A stretch of 64,000 nucleotides of DNA from the NCBI RefSeq assembly GCF_003590875.1, contig NZ_QYUN01000002.1:2914001-2978000 (forward strand), in the 5' to 3' direction. Positions 9,613 to 21,658 of this stretch are shown one piece after another. The notes beneath the pieces were generated by a model, which did not search any database, had not been told where the DNA came from, and saw only the letters and a program-made list of their open reading frames with translations. Made by a program: the position numbers and the translations under genes. This DNA comes from Noviherbaspirillum cavernae (GTDB taxonomy: Bacteria; Pseudomonadota; Gammaproteobacteria; Burkholderiales; Burkholderiaceae_D). How positions within the stretch are numbered: the first letter of the stretch is position 1; each line of letters starts with the position of its first letter.

Positions 9613-11397
9613 TCAACGTACATACCAGCCGGCAGGGCCGGGAAACTCCGCACCGGTGTCGCGCCCCACTTCCTGCGCCACCAGTTCATTGGTGCGGCGC
9701 GACAGGGACAGCAGCAGTTCCTTGTGCGCCTCGGGTTTGGCCGCGAGATTGACCAGTTCGTCCGGGTCCTTGTGCGTGTCGTAGAGTTCCAGTTCGTTGC
9801 GGCCGATCAGCGTGTCCCAATCCTGCGGCTGGTGATGGTCCGCGGGGCGGAAATAGCGCGCGAACTTGTAGCGTCCGTCATGGATACCGCGAAACAATGC
9901 GGGATGTTCGCGGCCCGGAAACATCTGTCCCTTCGTCAGCGCGACGCGCAGGGCTGCCGCCTGCGGACTGCCGGCATCGGTTTCGATGGTGGCGCGGGTG
10001 AAGGCCGGATCGATGTACAACGGCACGCCATAGTTGAACAGGATGCCGCGCCGGTCGCGCTCGGTACGGGCCTGCGGCGATGCGACCACCGCACCGACAT
10101 CCACGCCCTTGAGATCGGGATAATGCTCCGCCATCGCACTGGTCGACACTCCCGCAAAACCCAGCATGGTGGGAACCAGATCGATGCACGAAGTAAGCGC
10201 GCTGCTCTGGCCGCCGCCGCGCACGTCCGGATGACGCACGATGAGCGGCACGCGGATGTTTTCCTTGTACATGTGTGGGCCTTTCTGGCGCAGACGATGC
10301 GCACCGGCCATCTCGCCATGATCGGCGGTATAGATCACGATGGTATCGTCCGCCATGCCCATCTGCTCCAGCGCCCGCAGCACGGTCAGCACATGGCTGT
10401 CCACATCGCGTATGCAATTGAAGTAGTAGCTCTGGTAGGCGCGCCACGCGGCCTCATCGTCAGGATCGATGCGCCCGTACAGATGATTGCAGAGATCGAC
10501 ATACGAACGCTGCGCCCACGGCTTGCCGCTCAGGTCGTCCTGGTAGTGGCTGCGCGGTAGCGGCAGATCCCACTGCCGGTCATAGAGAGCGCCGGACGGC
10601 GCACCCGCCAGCGGCGCGAGCAGGTTCCTGCGCAGGCGGGAATCCTCCTGCTTCTCACCGCTGCTGAAATACATGATGTCATGCGGGTTGACAAAATTCA
10701 CCGCGAGAAACCAGGGCTGCTGTCCCTTCAGGTCCTTGCCGCGCGTCCCCAGCCACTTCACGGCCTGGCTGGCGATCTGCGCATCGTAGCGGTAGCCGGT
10801 CCACGTCGCGCCGTGCGGATCGCCGTCGATATTGAAGTCGGAAAAGCCGTAGGGCTCCAGCACATGTTCCGAGTTGGGATACATCCCGTACACAAGCCCC
10901 GGATCATGACCCACCGGGCTCAAATGCCATTTGCCCTTGTAGGCGGTGTAGTAGCCCTGCGCGCGCAGCAGGTGGCCAATGCTGGGCATGCCGGAAGGCA
11001 GCTTCGGAAACGTGGGCGGCGCGTCGATGTTGGCCGTCATGCGCGTGCGCTGCGTATGCTGGCCGAAGTAGATGTTCGAGCGCGAGGGCGAGCACGGGGT
11101 GGTGTGGGCATGGTGCTGCGTGAAGCCGGTGCCGGTTTCCAGCAGCAGTTCGTGTGCGTGCAGGCCGAGGTTTTTTGGCAAGTCCAGCCAGCTGCGCTCC
11201 TGATCCGACATGATCAACAGGATGTTCGGCCGGCGACTGGCACGGCTTGCCTCGGAAACGGCCGAGGCGAGCTTCGGTGCCCGATAGGGACTCTGCGCCA
11301 TCGCGCCGAGCGTCCCCGTCACGGCCCCCGCGCCGACAGCGGCGAGTCCGGCGAGCAATTGCCGTCGCGTTGGTCCGTTGGGTCCGAATCCATCCAT
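9613..11397 (-). CDS. Type I sulfatase with N-terminal Tat-like export signal
   Basis: A 594-residue sulfatase of the alkaline-phosphatase superfamily. The active-site motif TTPCSPSRSNIY contains the C-x-P-x-R sequence (Cys102, Arg106) that formylglycine-generating enzyme converts to formylglycine. The metal-binding start is LLIMSDQE (Asp65), with the later YTADHGEM block and KGKWHL. The N-terminus TRRQLLAGLAAVGAGAV looks like a twin-arginine or lipoprotein-type export signal, which suggests a periplasmic enzyme. It is the first gene of a probable three-gene operon with a membrane protein and an aromatic-type ALDH, and is divergent from a LysR regulator. Substrate unknown; an aryl or alkyl sulfate ester is a guess from the ALDH neighbour. 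Confidence 0.92.
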   Translation of the reverse strand: MDGFGPNGPTRRQLLAGLAAVGAGAVTGTLGAMAQSPYRAPKLASAVSEASRASRRPNILLIMSDQERSWLDLPKNLGLHAHELLLETGTGFTQHHAHTTPCSPSRSNIYFGQHTQRTRMTANIDAPPTFPKLPSGMPSIGHLLRAQGYYTAYKGKWHLSPVGHDPGLVYGMYPNSEHVLEPYGFSDFNIDGDPHGATWTGYRYDAQIASQAVKWLGTRGKDLKGQQPWFLAVNFVNPHDIMYFSSGEKQEDSRLRRNLLAPLAGAPSGALYDRQWDLPLPRSHYQDDLSGKPWAQRSYVDLCNHLYGRIDPDDEAAWRAYQSYYFNCIRDVDSHVLTVLRALEQMGMADDTIVIYTADHGEMAGAHRLRQKGPHMYKENIRVPLIVRHPDVRGGGQSSALTSCIDLVPTMLGFAGVSTSAMAEHYPDLKGVDVGAVVASPQARTERDRRGILFNYGVPLYIDPAFTRATIETDAGSPQAAALRVALTKGQMFPGREHPALFRGIHDGRYKFARYFRPADHHQPQDWDTLIGRNELELYDTHKDPDELVNLAAKPEAHKELLLSLSRRTNELVAQEVGRDTGAEFPGPAGWYVR

Positions 11398-11478
11398 GGC
11401 TTGTCTCCCGTGTGCTGTATGAAGCGGATTCTAGGTAACATGTCGGAATACATCCAATTCATTATTTTCATCCCTTTA

Positions 11479-11493
11479 ATGAGTTCAACTCAT
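11479..11493. promoter_or_regulatory. 15-bp palindrome, candidate LysR operator
   Basis: ATGAGTT-C-AACTCAT is a perfect inverted repeat with 7-bp arms and a single-base centre. It lies in the 106-bp divergent region between the sulfatase operon and the LysR gene, ending 10 bp before the LysR start codon. Its position over the LysR ribosome-binding region fits an autoregulatory site. A repeat of this size can occur by chance a few times in 64 kb, so support is mainly positional. Confidence 0.4.
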
Positions 11494-11503
11494 CGGGTAA
11501 ATC

Positions 11504-12406
11504 ATGGACCTGCGCAAACTCCAGCACGTAGCCCTGCTCACGGAAACACGCCATTTCGCCCGTGCGGCGGAACTGGCGCACATCACGCAATCTGCCTTGA
11601 GCCGCAGCATTCAGGCGCTGGAAACGGAACTGGGATTGCGCCTGTTCGACCGCAGCCAGGCAGGCGTCTCGGTGACGCCGGCGGGCCGTGAACTGCTCGA
11701 GCGTGCGAAGCCGCTGTTGAAGGCGGCGCGCGATCTGAGCTATGAGATGACGCAACTGCGCGAATGCAAGCTGGGCGACCTGGCGATCGGCGCCGGCCCC
11801 TTCCCGGCGGCCACCCTGATCCCGCAGACGATTGCCAGTCTGCAATCCAGTCATCCCGGCCTGCGCCTCTCGATCGAAATCCACCATACCGAGGCGCTGT
11901 GTGCATTGCTTGAGCAGGAGACCATCTCGCTGTTCGTGGCGGATACGCGCAAGGGCGCCCTGCCGCCGGAAGTGGAGATGGAACCGCTGATGGTGCAGCA
12001 CGGCGGACTGTTCTGCCGCGCCGATCATCCGCTCACACGCAGGAAGAATCTCGTCTTGCACGATCTGGCCGCCGAACGCTTCGCGTCCGTGCAGTTGCCG
12101 CCGCCCCTGCTCGCAGGCTTTCGTCGCGCACTGGGTACGACAGGCGATGTTCCATTCGCTGTCACATGCGACAACATCTATCTGCTCAAGGATCTGGCCA
12201 GACGCAGCGACGTCGTGCTGGTCTGCACCCGCGAGGCGCTGCGGGAGGAACTTGCCAGCGGCGAATTCCTTGCCTTGCCGCTGGCGCAGTTCCGCCCGCA
12301 ACCGGTATCCGTCGGCGCGGTGACGCTGAGGAATCGCAGCCGTTCACCGGCGGCAAGCCTGTTCATCGATACCATCAAGCGCCAGATCGCGGCATCTTCG
12401 GCCTGA
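11504..12406 (+). CDS. LysR-family transcriptional regulator, divergent to the sulfatase operon
   Basis: A 300-residue LysR protein: winged helix-turn-helix at about residues 3-62 (HFARAAELAHITQSALSRSI, then LGLRLFDRS) and a PBP2-type effector domain from about residue 90. Divergent placement against the sulfatase, membrane protein and ALDH operon is the classical arrangement for a LysR activator of the adjacent genes, so these are its likely targets. The effector is unknown. No clear Shine-Dalgarno precedes the ATG; the palindrome at 11479-11493 occupies that area. Confidence 0.9.
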   Translation: MDLRKLQHVALLTETRHFARAAELAHITQSALSRSIQALETELGLRLFDRSQAGVSVTPAGRELLERAKPLLKAARDLSYEMTQLRECKLGDLAIGAGPFPAATLIPQTIASLQSSHPGLRLSIEIHHTEALCALLEQETISLFVADTRKGALPPEVEMEPLMVQHGGLFCRADHPLTRRKNLVLHDLAAERFASVQLPPPLLAGFRRALGTTGDVPFAVTCDNIYLLKDLARRSDVVLVCTREALREELASGEFLALPLAQFRPQPVSVGAVTLRNRSRSPAASLFIDTIKRQIAASSA

Positions 12407-12427
12407 CGATCGCGCACTGCCATCGGC

Positions 12428-13975
12428 TCACCAGCTGTCCAGCCGGTCGCCCCAGCTCGTCATGTCGCGCGCATAGAAGCGGTAGGCATCATCCGGCACC
12501 TTTTGCGCCAGCCGCGCGAGGTCGAAGATGAACAGCGCGCGGCCGATGCCGCGACGGCGGAAGCCCCGGTTGCGCTTGGGCCGGATGCTGTCGCGCCATG
12601 CGCCGAGGTTGATGTAGGTGTAGTTGTTGCGTCCCTTGCGCGGCTGCGAAAACTGCACGTCGGCTTCCAGCGCCACATGCGTGTGCCCTTCCACATGCAG
12701 GTGAAAGCCCAGTTCGCGATAGGCCGGCTGGAATGCCGGCAGGCGCAGCACCTTTGCCGTCGAAATATCGGCTTCCGGCTCCTGCTTCTTCGCCATGCCG
12801 CGCATCAGCAGCACGTCGAGCCAGTACCAGCGCAGGCGGCCGAGTATGCGCAGCAGCCAGAGCCCGAATTTCATGCTGCCCGCGGTCGTCTTCCATGTCT
12901 CGTCGTGCGACAGCCAGGCGATCAGGCTTTCGCGAAAACATTCCAGCACGGTCTCGTGCAGCCCCTTCGCCGCCGCGTCCTCGCGCGCCATCTTGCGCGT
13001 CTCGCGCAGCAGGCGCACCACCGCCGCCACCGAGGGCCGGTACAAATCCATTTCGTCGAGCAGGTTGCGCACGCGTCGCGCACCCGGCATGTCATGTGTG
13101 TCGTCAGGCAGATTCTGCGCGGCGCACCAGATGAAGCGCGACAGCATGCCGGCCGCCACCGTGTCGCCGAAGCAGGGATCGCTGAATGCGCGGTATTGCT
13201 CGCTGTGCCATGCCTGCGGCTGCCAGCCGTCGCGCGGATTCCAGCGTGACGTGGCGCGCGCATTGTCTGCATCGCGCCATTGTCCATGGGTGGCAAGCAG
13301 CCGCAGCGCCACATCGGCGAAATAGAACGGCAGGCAGGGATACATGTCGTCGCGCGAGGTGCCGAGCTGCGCCGCAACCCAGTTGCGGTAACTGTCGGGG
13401 ATGTCGAATGCGGTCATGCCCAGGCATTCTTCGTAGAACATCTGCCGCGCCGCCGGCACCACCTGCAATTCCTTGTCATGGTTGCCGACAATCGGGATCA
13501 CGGTCACCCTGACGCCGGTTGCGCGCAGACTCTCGATGGTCTTGCGCATCCAGAAAAAGAAACCCGAATACGGCCGCTCCGCACATACCGGCCGCTTGTG
13601 CGCGTGGATCGCGACGATCTCGCGCATGATCGCCATCACGATTTCCTCGAAGCGCGGATCGTCGCGCTGCCATGGATAGACGTCGGCCTGCGCCCATTTG
13701 CTGCTGCGGATCAGGTCGATGATGTCGCCGTTCAGTATCAGCAGCAGCTCGTCGATGATCTGGTCCGGATCCTGTTCCGATTTTTCACTCGGCGGATTGC
13801 AGACTGCGAACAACAGTTGCTCGAAGAAGAGTTGCCAATCGTTTTCCGATGCGGTCTGGTTGCCCACCGAACAATCGGTGCAGTGGATGTCGCTGATCAA
13901 CACGCACAGGCGATTGTTCGGCAATGCGCCGGCCGGCCACAGCACCAAATCATGTGACTGACTGCCTTCAGTCAT
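12428..13975 (-). CDS. Large metallophosphoesterase, coupled to the alpha/beta hydrolase gene
   Basis: A 515-residue calcineurin-like phosphoesterase. The metal-site blocks are ISDIHCTD (about 21-28), LNGDIIDLI, IVGNHDKEL and, near the C-terminus, HVEGHTHVAL, so the dinuclear site appears complete. The region between GNHD and GHTH is a long insert of over 200 residues with no recognised domain. The ATG at 13975 overlaps the end of the upstream hydrolase gene by 8 bp (ATGACTGA), a strong sign of translational coupling. It is the third gene of the GMC oxidoreductase cluster. Function is inferred only at superfamily level; a signal peptide is not evident. Confidence 0.85.
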   Translation of the reverse strand: MTEGSQSHDLVLWPAGALPNNRLCVLISDIHCTDCSVGNQTASENDWQLFFEQLLFAVCNPPSEKSEQDPDQIIDELLLILNGDIIDLIRSSKWAQADVYPWQRDDPRFEEIVMAIMREIVAIHAHKRPVCAERPYSGFFFWMRKTIESLRATGVRVTVIPIVGNHDKELQVVPAARQMFYEECLGMTAFDIPDSYRNWVAAQLGTSRDDMYPCLPFYFADVALRLLATHGQWRDADNARATSRWNPRDGWQPQAWHSEQYRAFSDPCFGDTVAAGMLSRFIWCAAQNLPDDTHDMPGARRVRNLLDEMDLYRPSVAAVVRLLRETRKMAREDAAAKGLHETVLECFRESLIAWLSHDETWKTTAGSMKFGLWLLRILGRLRWYWLDVLLMRGMAKKQEPEADISTAKVLRLPAFQPAYRELGFHLHVEGHTHVALEADVQFSQPRKGRNNYTYINLGAWRDSIRPKRNRGFRRRGIGRALFIFDLARLAQKVPDDAYRFYARDMTSWGDRLDSW

Positions 13976-15713
13976 GGCAATGCTCGCGCAGAAAACCGAC
14001 CAGGTGCGGGAAGATATCGACCGCCACGTTTTTCCCCATGAAAACGTCCTGATGGCCGTAACCCGGAAAGACATGCAGCCGGTGCCTGCCGGGCACGATC
14101 TGCTCCAGCCGCTCGTGGCAGCGGATGTTGGAATCGGCAAAGACGTTATTGTCCTGCCCCTGCACGAAGAAGATCGGCGTGTCGATCTCGGCCGCGTGCG
14201 CGAGATAGTTGTCGGGCAATGCGGCATAGCGCGGATTGCCCGGCTCGAACTTGACCGCCGCATGGCCGCTCTTCACCATCTTGTGGACATGGCGGTAGTA
14301 ATGCACCGGGGTGCCGCCGAACAGGTCGCCAAGGCGTTCATGCGTTTCCGGCGCGATGTTGGCGTGATTGAACACCGCCGGCCGGCCGCTGCCCCACATG
14401 AAACTCAGCATGTGGCATTCCGGCGAATCGCATTCCTGATGCACGACATCGGCCGCGCAGGCAATCAGCTTGCCGACTGACCACGCAGGTTGGCGGCGCC
14501 AGCTCGGGTTGAAGTACTCGACGCCGAGCAGATAATCGGACGCCCACGGCCCCCACGCCAGCTTGAATTCCGACCAGCGCGGCACATGCGGCGTCAGCGA
14601 CACGCTGTTCAGGATCATGCTGGAAATGCCCTGCACCGTCTTGCCGAACACCGCCATCGCCATCGTGATCGCGCCGACGCAATGCGCGATCACGTGCAGG
14701 CGGCGATGCGACCCGATATGCCGCCGCAGTTCCGCAAGCGCCGCCGGATGGTCGAACAGCGCGATATCGTCGAAGTTGTAGCGGCTGCGTTCGAGGTTGT
14801 AGGGAAAACGGTTGCTGCCGCGATAGTCGAGCGTCCACACGTCGCCGAATCCTTCGTCCAGCAGATGCTGCACCAGGTTGCGATGCTCCGGCATGATGAA
14901 CATGTCGGACGAATTGGTCAGGCCATGCACGATCAGCACCACGTCATCGCAGACTGCGCGCCTGAAGCGCGTCAGTTGCAGGCCGAGACCGTCGGCAGTG
15001 GAGAACGGATGCTCCGTGATCTGCGCGCCGCTCACGCCTTCGGTCGTGAATTTCGCGTAGCGGCGCTTCGGTTGATTCAGCTTCGGCGGCAGATGCGGTC
15101 CATACACATCCCACAGCTTGCCGGCAAAGAACTGGCCGAAGCGCGCCAGCCCCTCGACGCTGGTCTTGCCGTGCGCGTCGGTGGCACGCAATCCCCGCAG
15201 CACCTGCATGAAATCCTGCAAGCCGAGGCTGATGATGCCGGTGACCCACAGCGATGCCTGCGCCGGCTTCGCCGGATCGACATGGCCGCGAAACACGTTG
15301 ACATACAGAGTGGTCGTGTCGTGCCACGCGTCGAGCGGCGCAGTGTGCTGCACCTGCTTCTGCCCGACAAAAGTCACCGACTCGCCTTGCGGCGTGGTGC
15401 AATACACCTGGTAGTACATCACCTTGCGGTCGCGGTCGGCGGTGTCGGGCATCAGGCGGAATGTGCCCGATTGCACCGGACATATCCCACCGAGCAGAGG
15501 ACAATCGATGTGACCGGCGAGCGTGCCCGCATGCTCGGATTTTTCGAGAAACGCGGCGAGATCGCCGATGCCAACGGTGACATGCAACGCCAGCGTGTTG
15601 CCCGCCGCCTCGCCGTCCTTGCGCCCGTCGGCGAAGGTCGTCGCCTCCGCGCTCACGAAGCCGCTCATCACTTCGGAAAATTCGATGCTCACTCTCTGCA
15701 GCGCGTTCGACAT
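13968..15713 (-). CDS. Two-part protein with C-terminal alpha/beta hydrolase, cysteine at the nucleophile position
   Basis: A 581-residue protein. Residues 1-210 are a beta-rich N-terminal region I do not recognise (contains VMYYQVYCTTPQGESVTFVG). The remainder is an alpha/beta hydrolase with the oxyanion segment VLIVHGLTNSS (about 260-269), a nucleophile elbow VIAHCVGAIT with Cys345 where most esterases have Ser, an acid in FVQGQDNNVF and a His in FPGYGHQDVF. The ATG at 15713 has a Shine-Dalgarno (CAGGAGAG). It overlaps the next gene (metallophosphoesterase) by 8 bp. In some bacteria such hydrolase domains are found with GMC oxidoreductases of the cholesterol-oxidase group, matching the gene upstream here. 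Substrate unknown; lipid or sterol-like is an inference from that link. Confidence 0.82.
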   Translation of the reverse strand: MSNALQRVSIEFSEVMSGFVSAEATTFADGRKDGEAAGNTLALHVTVGIGDLAAFLEKSEHAGTLAGHIDCPLLGGICPVQSGTFRLMPDTADRDRKVMYYQVYCTTPQGESVTFVGQKQVQHTAPLDAWHDTTTLYVNVFRGHVDPAKPAQASLWVTGIISLGLQDFMQVLRGLRATDAHGKTSVEGLARFGQFFAGKLWDVYGPHLPPKLNQPKRRYAKFTTEGVSGAQITEHPFSTADGLGLQLTRFRRAVCDDVVLIVHGLTNSSDMFIMPEHRNLVQHLLDEGFGDVWTLDYRGSNRFPYNLERSRYNFDDIALFDHPAALAELRRHIGSHRRLHVIAHCVGAITMAMAVFGKTVQGISSMILNSVSLTPHVPRWSEFKLAWGPWASDYLLGVEYFNPSWRRQPAWSVGKLIACAADVVHQECDSPECHMLSFMWGSGRPAVFNHANIAPETHERLGDLFGGTPVHYYRHVHKMVKSGHAAVKFEPGNPRYAALPDNYLAHAAEIDTPIFFVQGQDNNVFADSNIRCHERLEQIVPGRHRLHVFPGYGHQDVFMGKNVAVDIFPHLVGFLREHCHD

Positions 15714-15755
15714 GACGATTGCTCTCCTGAAGAAACTCGTTCGATGAATCCGTAG

Positions 15756-15890
15756 GGTGCGCCGTGCGCACCGCATGTGAGACGTATCAGTACATAGGGT
15801 GGGCACCTGTGCCCACCTTGAAACTGCTCAAACAGGAGTAGGGCGGGTCCCACCCGTCAATGAACCACGCGTGGCGGGTGGGCCCCGCCC
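15756..15890. repeat. Cluster of three GC-rich inverted repeats between hydrolase and GMC genes
   Basis: Three hairpins follow each other in this intergenic space. The first is GGTGCGC / GCGCACC at 15756-15772 with a 3-nt loop. The second is GGTGGGCAC / GTGCCCACC at 15798-15817 with a 2-nt loop. The third is a 16-bp arm pair at 15841-15856 and 15875-15890, matching at 15 of 16 positions. They resemble the short REP-like repeats dispersed in many proteobacterial genomes. They could attenuate transcription or stabilise mRNA between the GMC gene and the downstream pair. Confidence 0.7.
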
Positions 15891-15908
15891 TGCCCATCCT
15901 CGTTGGCT

Positions 15909-17678
15909 TCAAAGCTCCGCGTCCGGCGCATTGCCGGTGATCTCATGCGCAATCCACTCCGACAGCGCCGTGATCGTCGCCGCCGGATTCGCGCCCAGCG
16001 CGGTCGGCATCAGCGATCCATCCGCCACATACAAGCCCGTATAACCAAATACCTGGCCTCTGCTGCCGGCCGCCGCGCTGACCACGCCTTGCTGCGGCGA
16101 ATCGGCCAGCGCGCATCCGCCCAGCGGGTGCACCGTCACGTTGTTCCTGACCGGCCACAGCCATGTCGGCATCGGCAGAAAATGCCGGCCGCCGATGAAG
16201 CGCGTGAAGCGTTCGCCGAGGCGCAGGATCGCGTCGTACAGCGGCCGATTGCTGTCCTGCGGCCAGTCGATGTCGAGACAGCCGGACGCATTCAGCCGCA
16301 AGCTGCCATTGGCCTTGTCCAGCCCCATGCACAGCAGCACCGCGCTGTATTGCGACAGGTCGTGCGAGAACAGGCGCTGCACGAGATGGCCGACCCTGCT
16401 GTTCTTGCGCCCCGGATAGGCGCGGTCGAAGGCGTACAGGCAAAGCTGTCTGCAGGTCTGCCAGAGGCGTTCGAGCGGATTCATCATCGGCCCGATGGCC
16501 GCGGCAGCCCATCCCGCATGCGTCGGAAAGCTCGCGTCCTGCAGCAGGAAGGCATGCTCGCGATTATGGTTTTCAAACAGGTGATGGTCCGTGTATTGCG
16601 TGATGACCGGCCCGTAGGTGGAATTGACTTCGCGCTTGCCGTCGAGCGCGAAGGAAAGGAAGTCGCCGTTGCCGGAGAAACGCTGTCCCAGGCGATCTGA
16701 AATGCGCGGCAGGCTGCGATGCACATCGCGGCAGCGCAGCAGCAATTCGGTCGTGCCGAGCGTGCCGGCCGACACCACCACACGCCGCGTCGTGACGCTG
16801 TGCTGCGATCCGTCTTCCATCGAGCGAAACAGCACGCGGTAGCCATGCCGCCCATCGGCGGTCGCATCATCCCGGCCGGCGCCATCGAGCGGGACGATGT
16901 TCTCGACCGCCGCCTGGGTGCGGACCTGCGTCCGGTAACGCGTCTGCGCGACATGCAGGTAGTTGCGGTCGAGCGAGTTCTTGCCCTGCACGTTGCAGCC
17001 GATATCGCATTCGCCGCAGTAGGTGCAGGAAGTCTGACGCGCGCCGTAGCGGTTGATTTCCTGCTCGCCCAGCGCGGTGGCCTGCCCGCTGCCGTAGCTG
17101 TAATCGTTGCCGAAGAAGACGCAGATGTCCGCCAGCTTCGTCGGCAGCCCGGCGGCGCGCGCAAAGTTCTGGAACTGCACGGTGCGCTTGATGTGGCGGC
17201 GGTCGTGCGGATCGTCGCCTGCCGGCGGTATGGTGCGCGCGCCGAGCACCTGCTGCGCCACGTCGTAGTACGGTGCCAGCACCTCGCGCCGCACGGCGGC
17301 AGGCCAGCCTTGCTCGAACACCGCCTCGGGCGGGCGCAGGAAGACGTTGGCGTAGATTTGCGAGCCGCCGCCGAACACGGCGGAGGTGACGGTATCGATG
17401 CGGCTGAAATGGCGGATGTCGAACATGCCGGTGAGCTGGCCGCGCCTCGCCTTGCGCCGGCGAACCGCCCTCGGACGACGGACCGCATCGCCGTCGGGGC
17501 ACCACACATTGTCGGCCAGATCGTGCGGACTGCGCGGAAAGGCGCCGAGCGGATAGGTCTTGCCGCGCTCCAGCAGCAGCACGCGCCCCGGCCATGTCTT
17601 CGACAGTCGCGCCGACATCACGGCGCCGCCAAAGCCGCTGCCGACAATCACTGCTTCATATTCCAGAGTCGTATCCAA
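15909..17678 (-). CDS. GMC-family oxidoreductase, cholesterol-oxidase-like
   Basis: A 589-residue flavoprotein. The FAD-binding Rossmann loop is VGSGFGGAV (about 12-20), and TSAVFGGGSQIYANVFLR follows at about 98-115. A Cys quartet C-x2-C-x2-C-x3-C sits at residues 218-228 (CTYCGECDIGC), as in the bacterial cholesterol-oxidase-like GMC group. C-terminal FAD/active-site blocks are VTVHPLGGCALADS and VADGSLMPTALGANPAATI. It probably oxidises a secondary or sterol-like alcohol, but actinobacterial relatives are known with other substrates. It is cytoplasmic or membrane-associated, with no signal peptide. It is the first gene of the leftward GMC, hydrolase and phosphoesterase group, although 195 bp of repeats follow it. 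Confidence 0.9.
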   Translation of the reverse strand: MDTTLEYEAVIVGSGFGGAVMSARLSKTWPGRVLLLERGKTYPLGAFPRSPHDLADNVWCPDGDAVRRPRAVRRRKARRGQLTGMFDIRHFSRIDTVTSAVFGGGSQIYANVFLRPPEAVFEQGWPAAVRREVLAPYYDVAQQVLGARTIPPAGDDPHDRRHIKRTVQFQNFARAAGLPTKLADICVFFGNDYSYGSGQATALGEQEINRYGARQTSCTYCGECDIGCNVQGKNSLDRNYLHVAQTRYRTQVRTQAAVENIVPLDGAGRDDATADGRHGYRVLFRSMEDGSQHSVTTRRVVVSAGTLGTTELLLRCRDVHRSLPRISDRLGQRFSGNGDFLSFALDGKREVNSTYGPVITQYTDHHLFENHNREHAFLLQDASFPTHAGWAAAAIGPMMNPLERLWQTCRQLCLYAFDRAYPGRKNSRVGHLVQRLFSHDLSQYSAVLLCMGLDKANGSLRLNASGCLDIDWPQDSNRPLYDAILRLGERFTRFIGGRHFLPMPTWLWPVRNNVTVHPLGGCALADSPQQGVVSAAAGSRGQVFGYTGLYVADGSLMPTALGANPAATITALSEWIAHEITGNAPDAEL

Positions 17679-18001
17679 TCGCCCTCTCCCTTCCTTGTTT
17701 CACGTCCGGTTGGCATCATGCGCAGCGGCATTCGAATGGAACGCCACTGTTACATTTTCGATACATCTTCCGGCAGCTTTTCAGCCAGAAGACAGATGAA
17801 GCAGGATGTAGCAGTGCAGTTACGGCGCTCTGTTACATTTTTTTACATATGGTATTTGATTTTCATCAATACATGTTAAGTTTGTCCATGGTTGACAACG
17901 TGCGGGGCGTAGGCGGAACCGTTGCGAGAATTTCCGCGCCCCCTGCCGAAGAAACCATGCCAGGCGCAATCCGCATATTTTCAATTTGCCGACACGGTTA
18001 G
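17679..18001. promoter_or_regulatory. Divergent promoter region of GMC gene and hybrid kinase
   Basis: This 323-bp AT-richer interval separates two divergent genes. It contains an exact FNR-type box (17856-17869) and a 12-bp direct repeat CTGTTACATTTT at 17747-17758 and 17830-17841. The second copy is followed at once by TTTACATAT. I saw no clear consensus -35/-10 pair for either gene. Confidence 0.6.
17856..17869. promoter_or_regulatory. Exact FNR/ANR-type box
   Basis: TTGATTTTCATCAA matches the FNR/ANR consensus TTGAT-N4-ATCAA at all ten specified positions. Such a match is expected well under once by chance in 64 kb of GC-rich DNA. It lies 133 bp upstream of the hybrid-kinase ATG and 178 bp upstream of the GMC ATG, so oxygen- or redox-dependent control of either gene is plausible. 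An FNR-family protein in this genome is assumed, not seen. Confidence 0.65.
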
Positions 18002-21370
<3,369 letters not shown>

Positions 21371-21391
21371 CGAACGCGCGGGATATTGCCA

Positions 21392-21423
21392 CGCCGACGC
21401 TTCATGTCGGCGCGTGTTTCTTT
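21392..21423 (+). terminator. Rho-independent-like terminator after the hybrid kinase
   Basis: CGCCGAC / GTCGGCG form a 7-bp stem (21392-21398 and 21406-21412) with a 7-nt loop, followed by CGTGTTTCTTT. It starts 21 bp after the kinase stop codon. The T tract is imperfect. Confidence 0.6.
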
Positions 21424-21658
21424 CCGCACGCATTGTTTGCTCAAGATTAAGAGCATCCGGCGCAATGCGGCTCAAGATTGTTCACGCTGCGGCCAGCCAT
21501 GGCCGCTGTTGTGCATAAGGTACGGCAATGAGGCGCGGCAAATCGATGCCGTCACACTGCTTCTCGGTACCGGCCGCATTCCGATTCGGCCTTGCAAGCC
21601 GTCATGATGACGCCGGCCGCGCTTGCGCATCGACAAAAATTTTCGTGAGGAACAGCGT

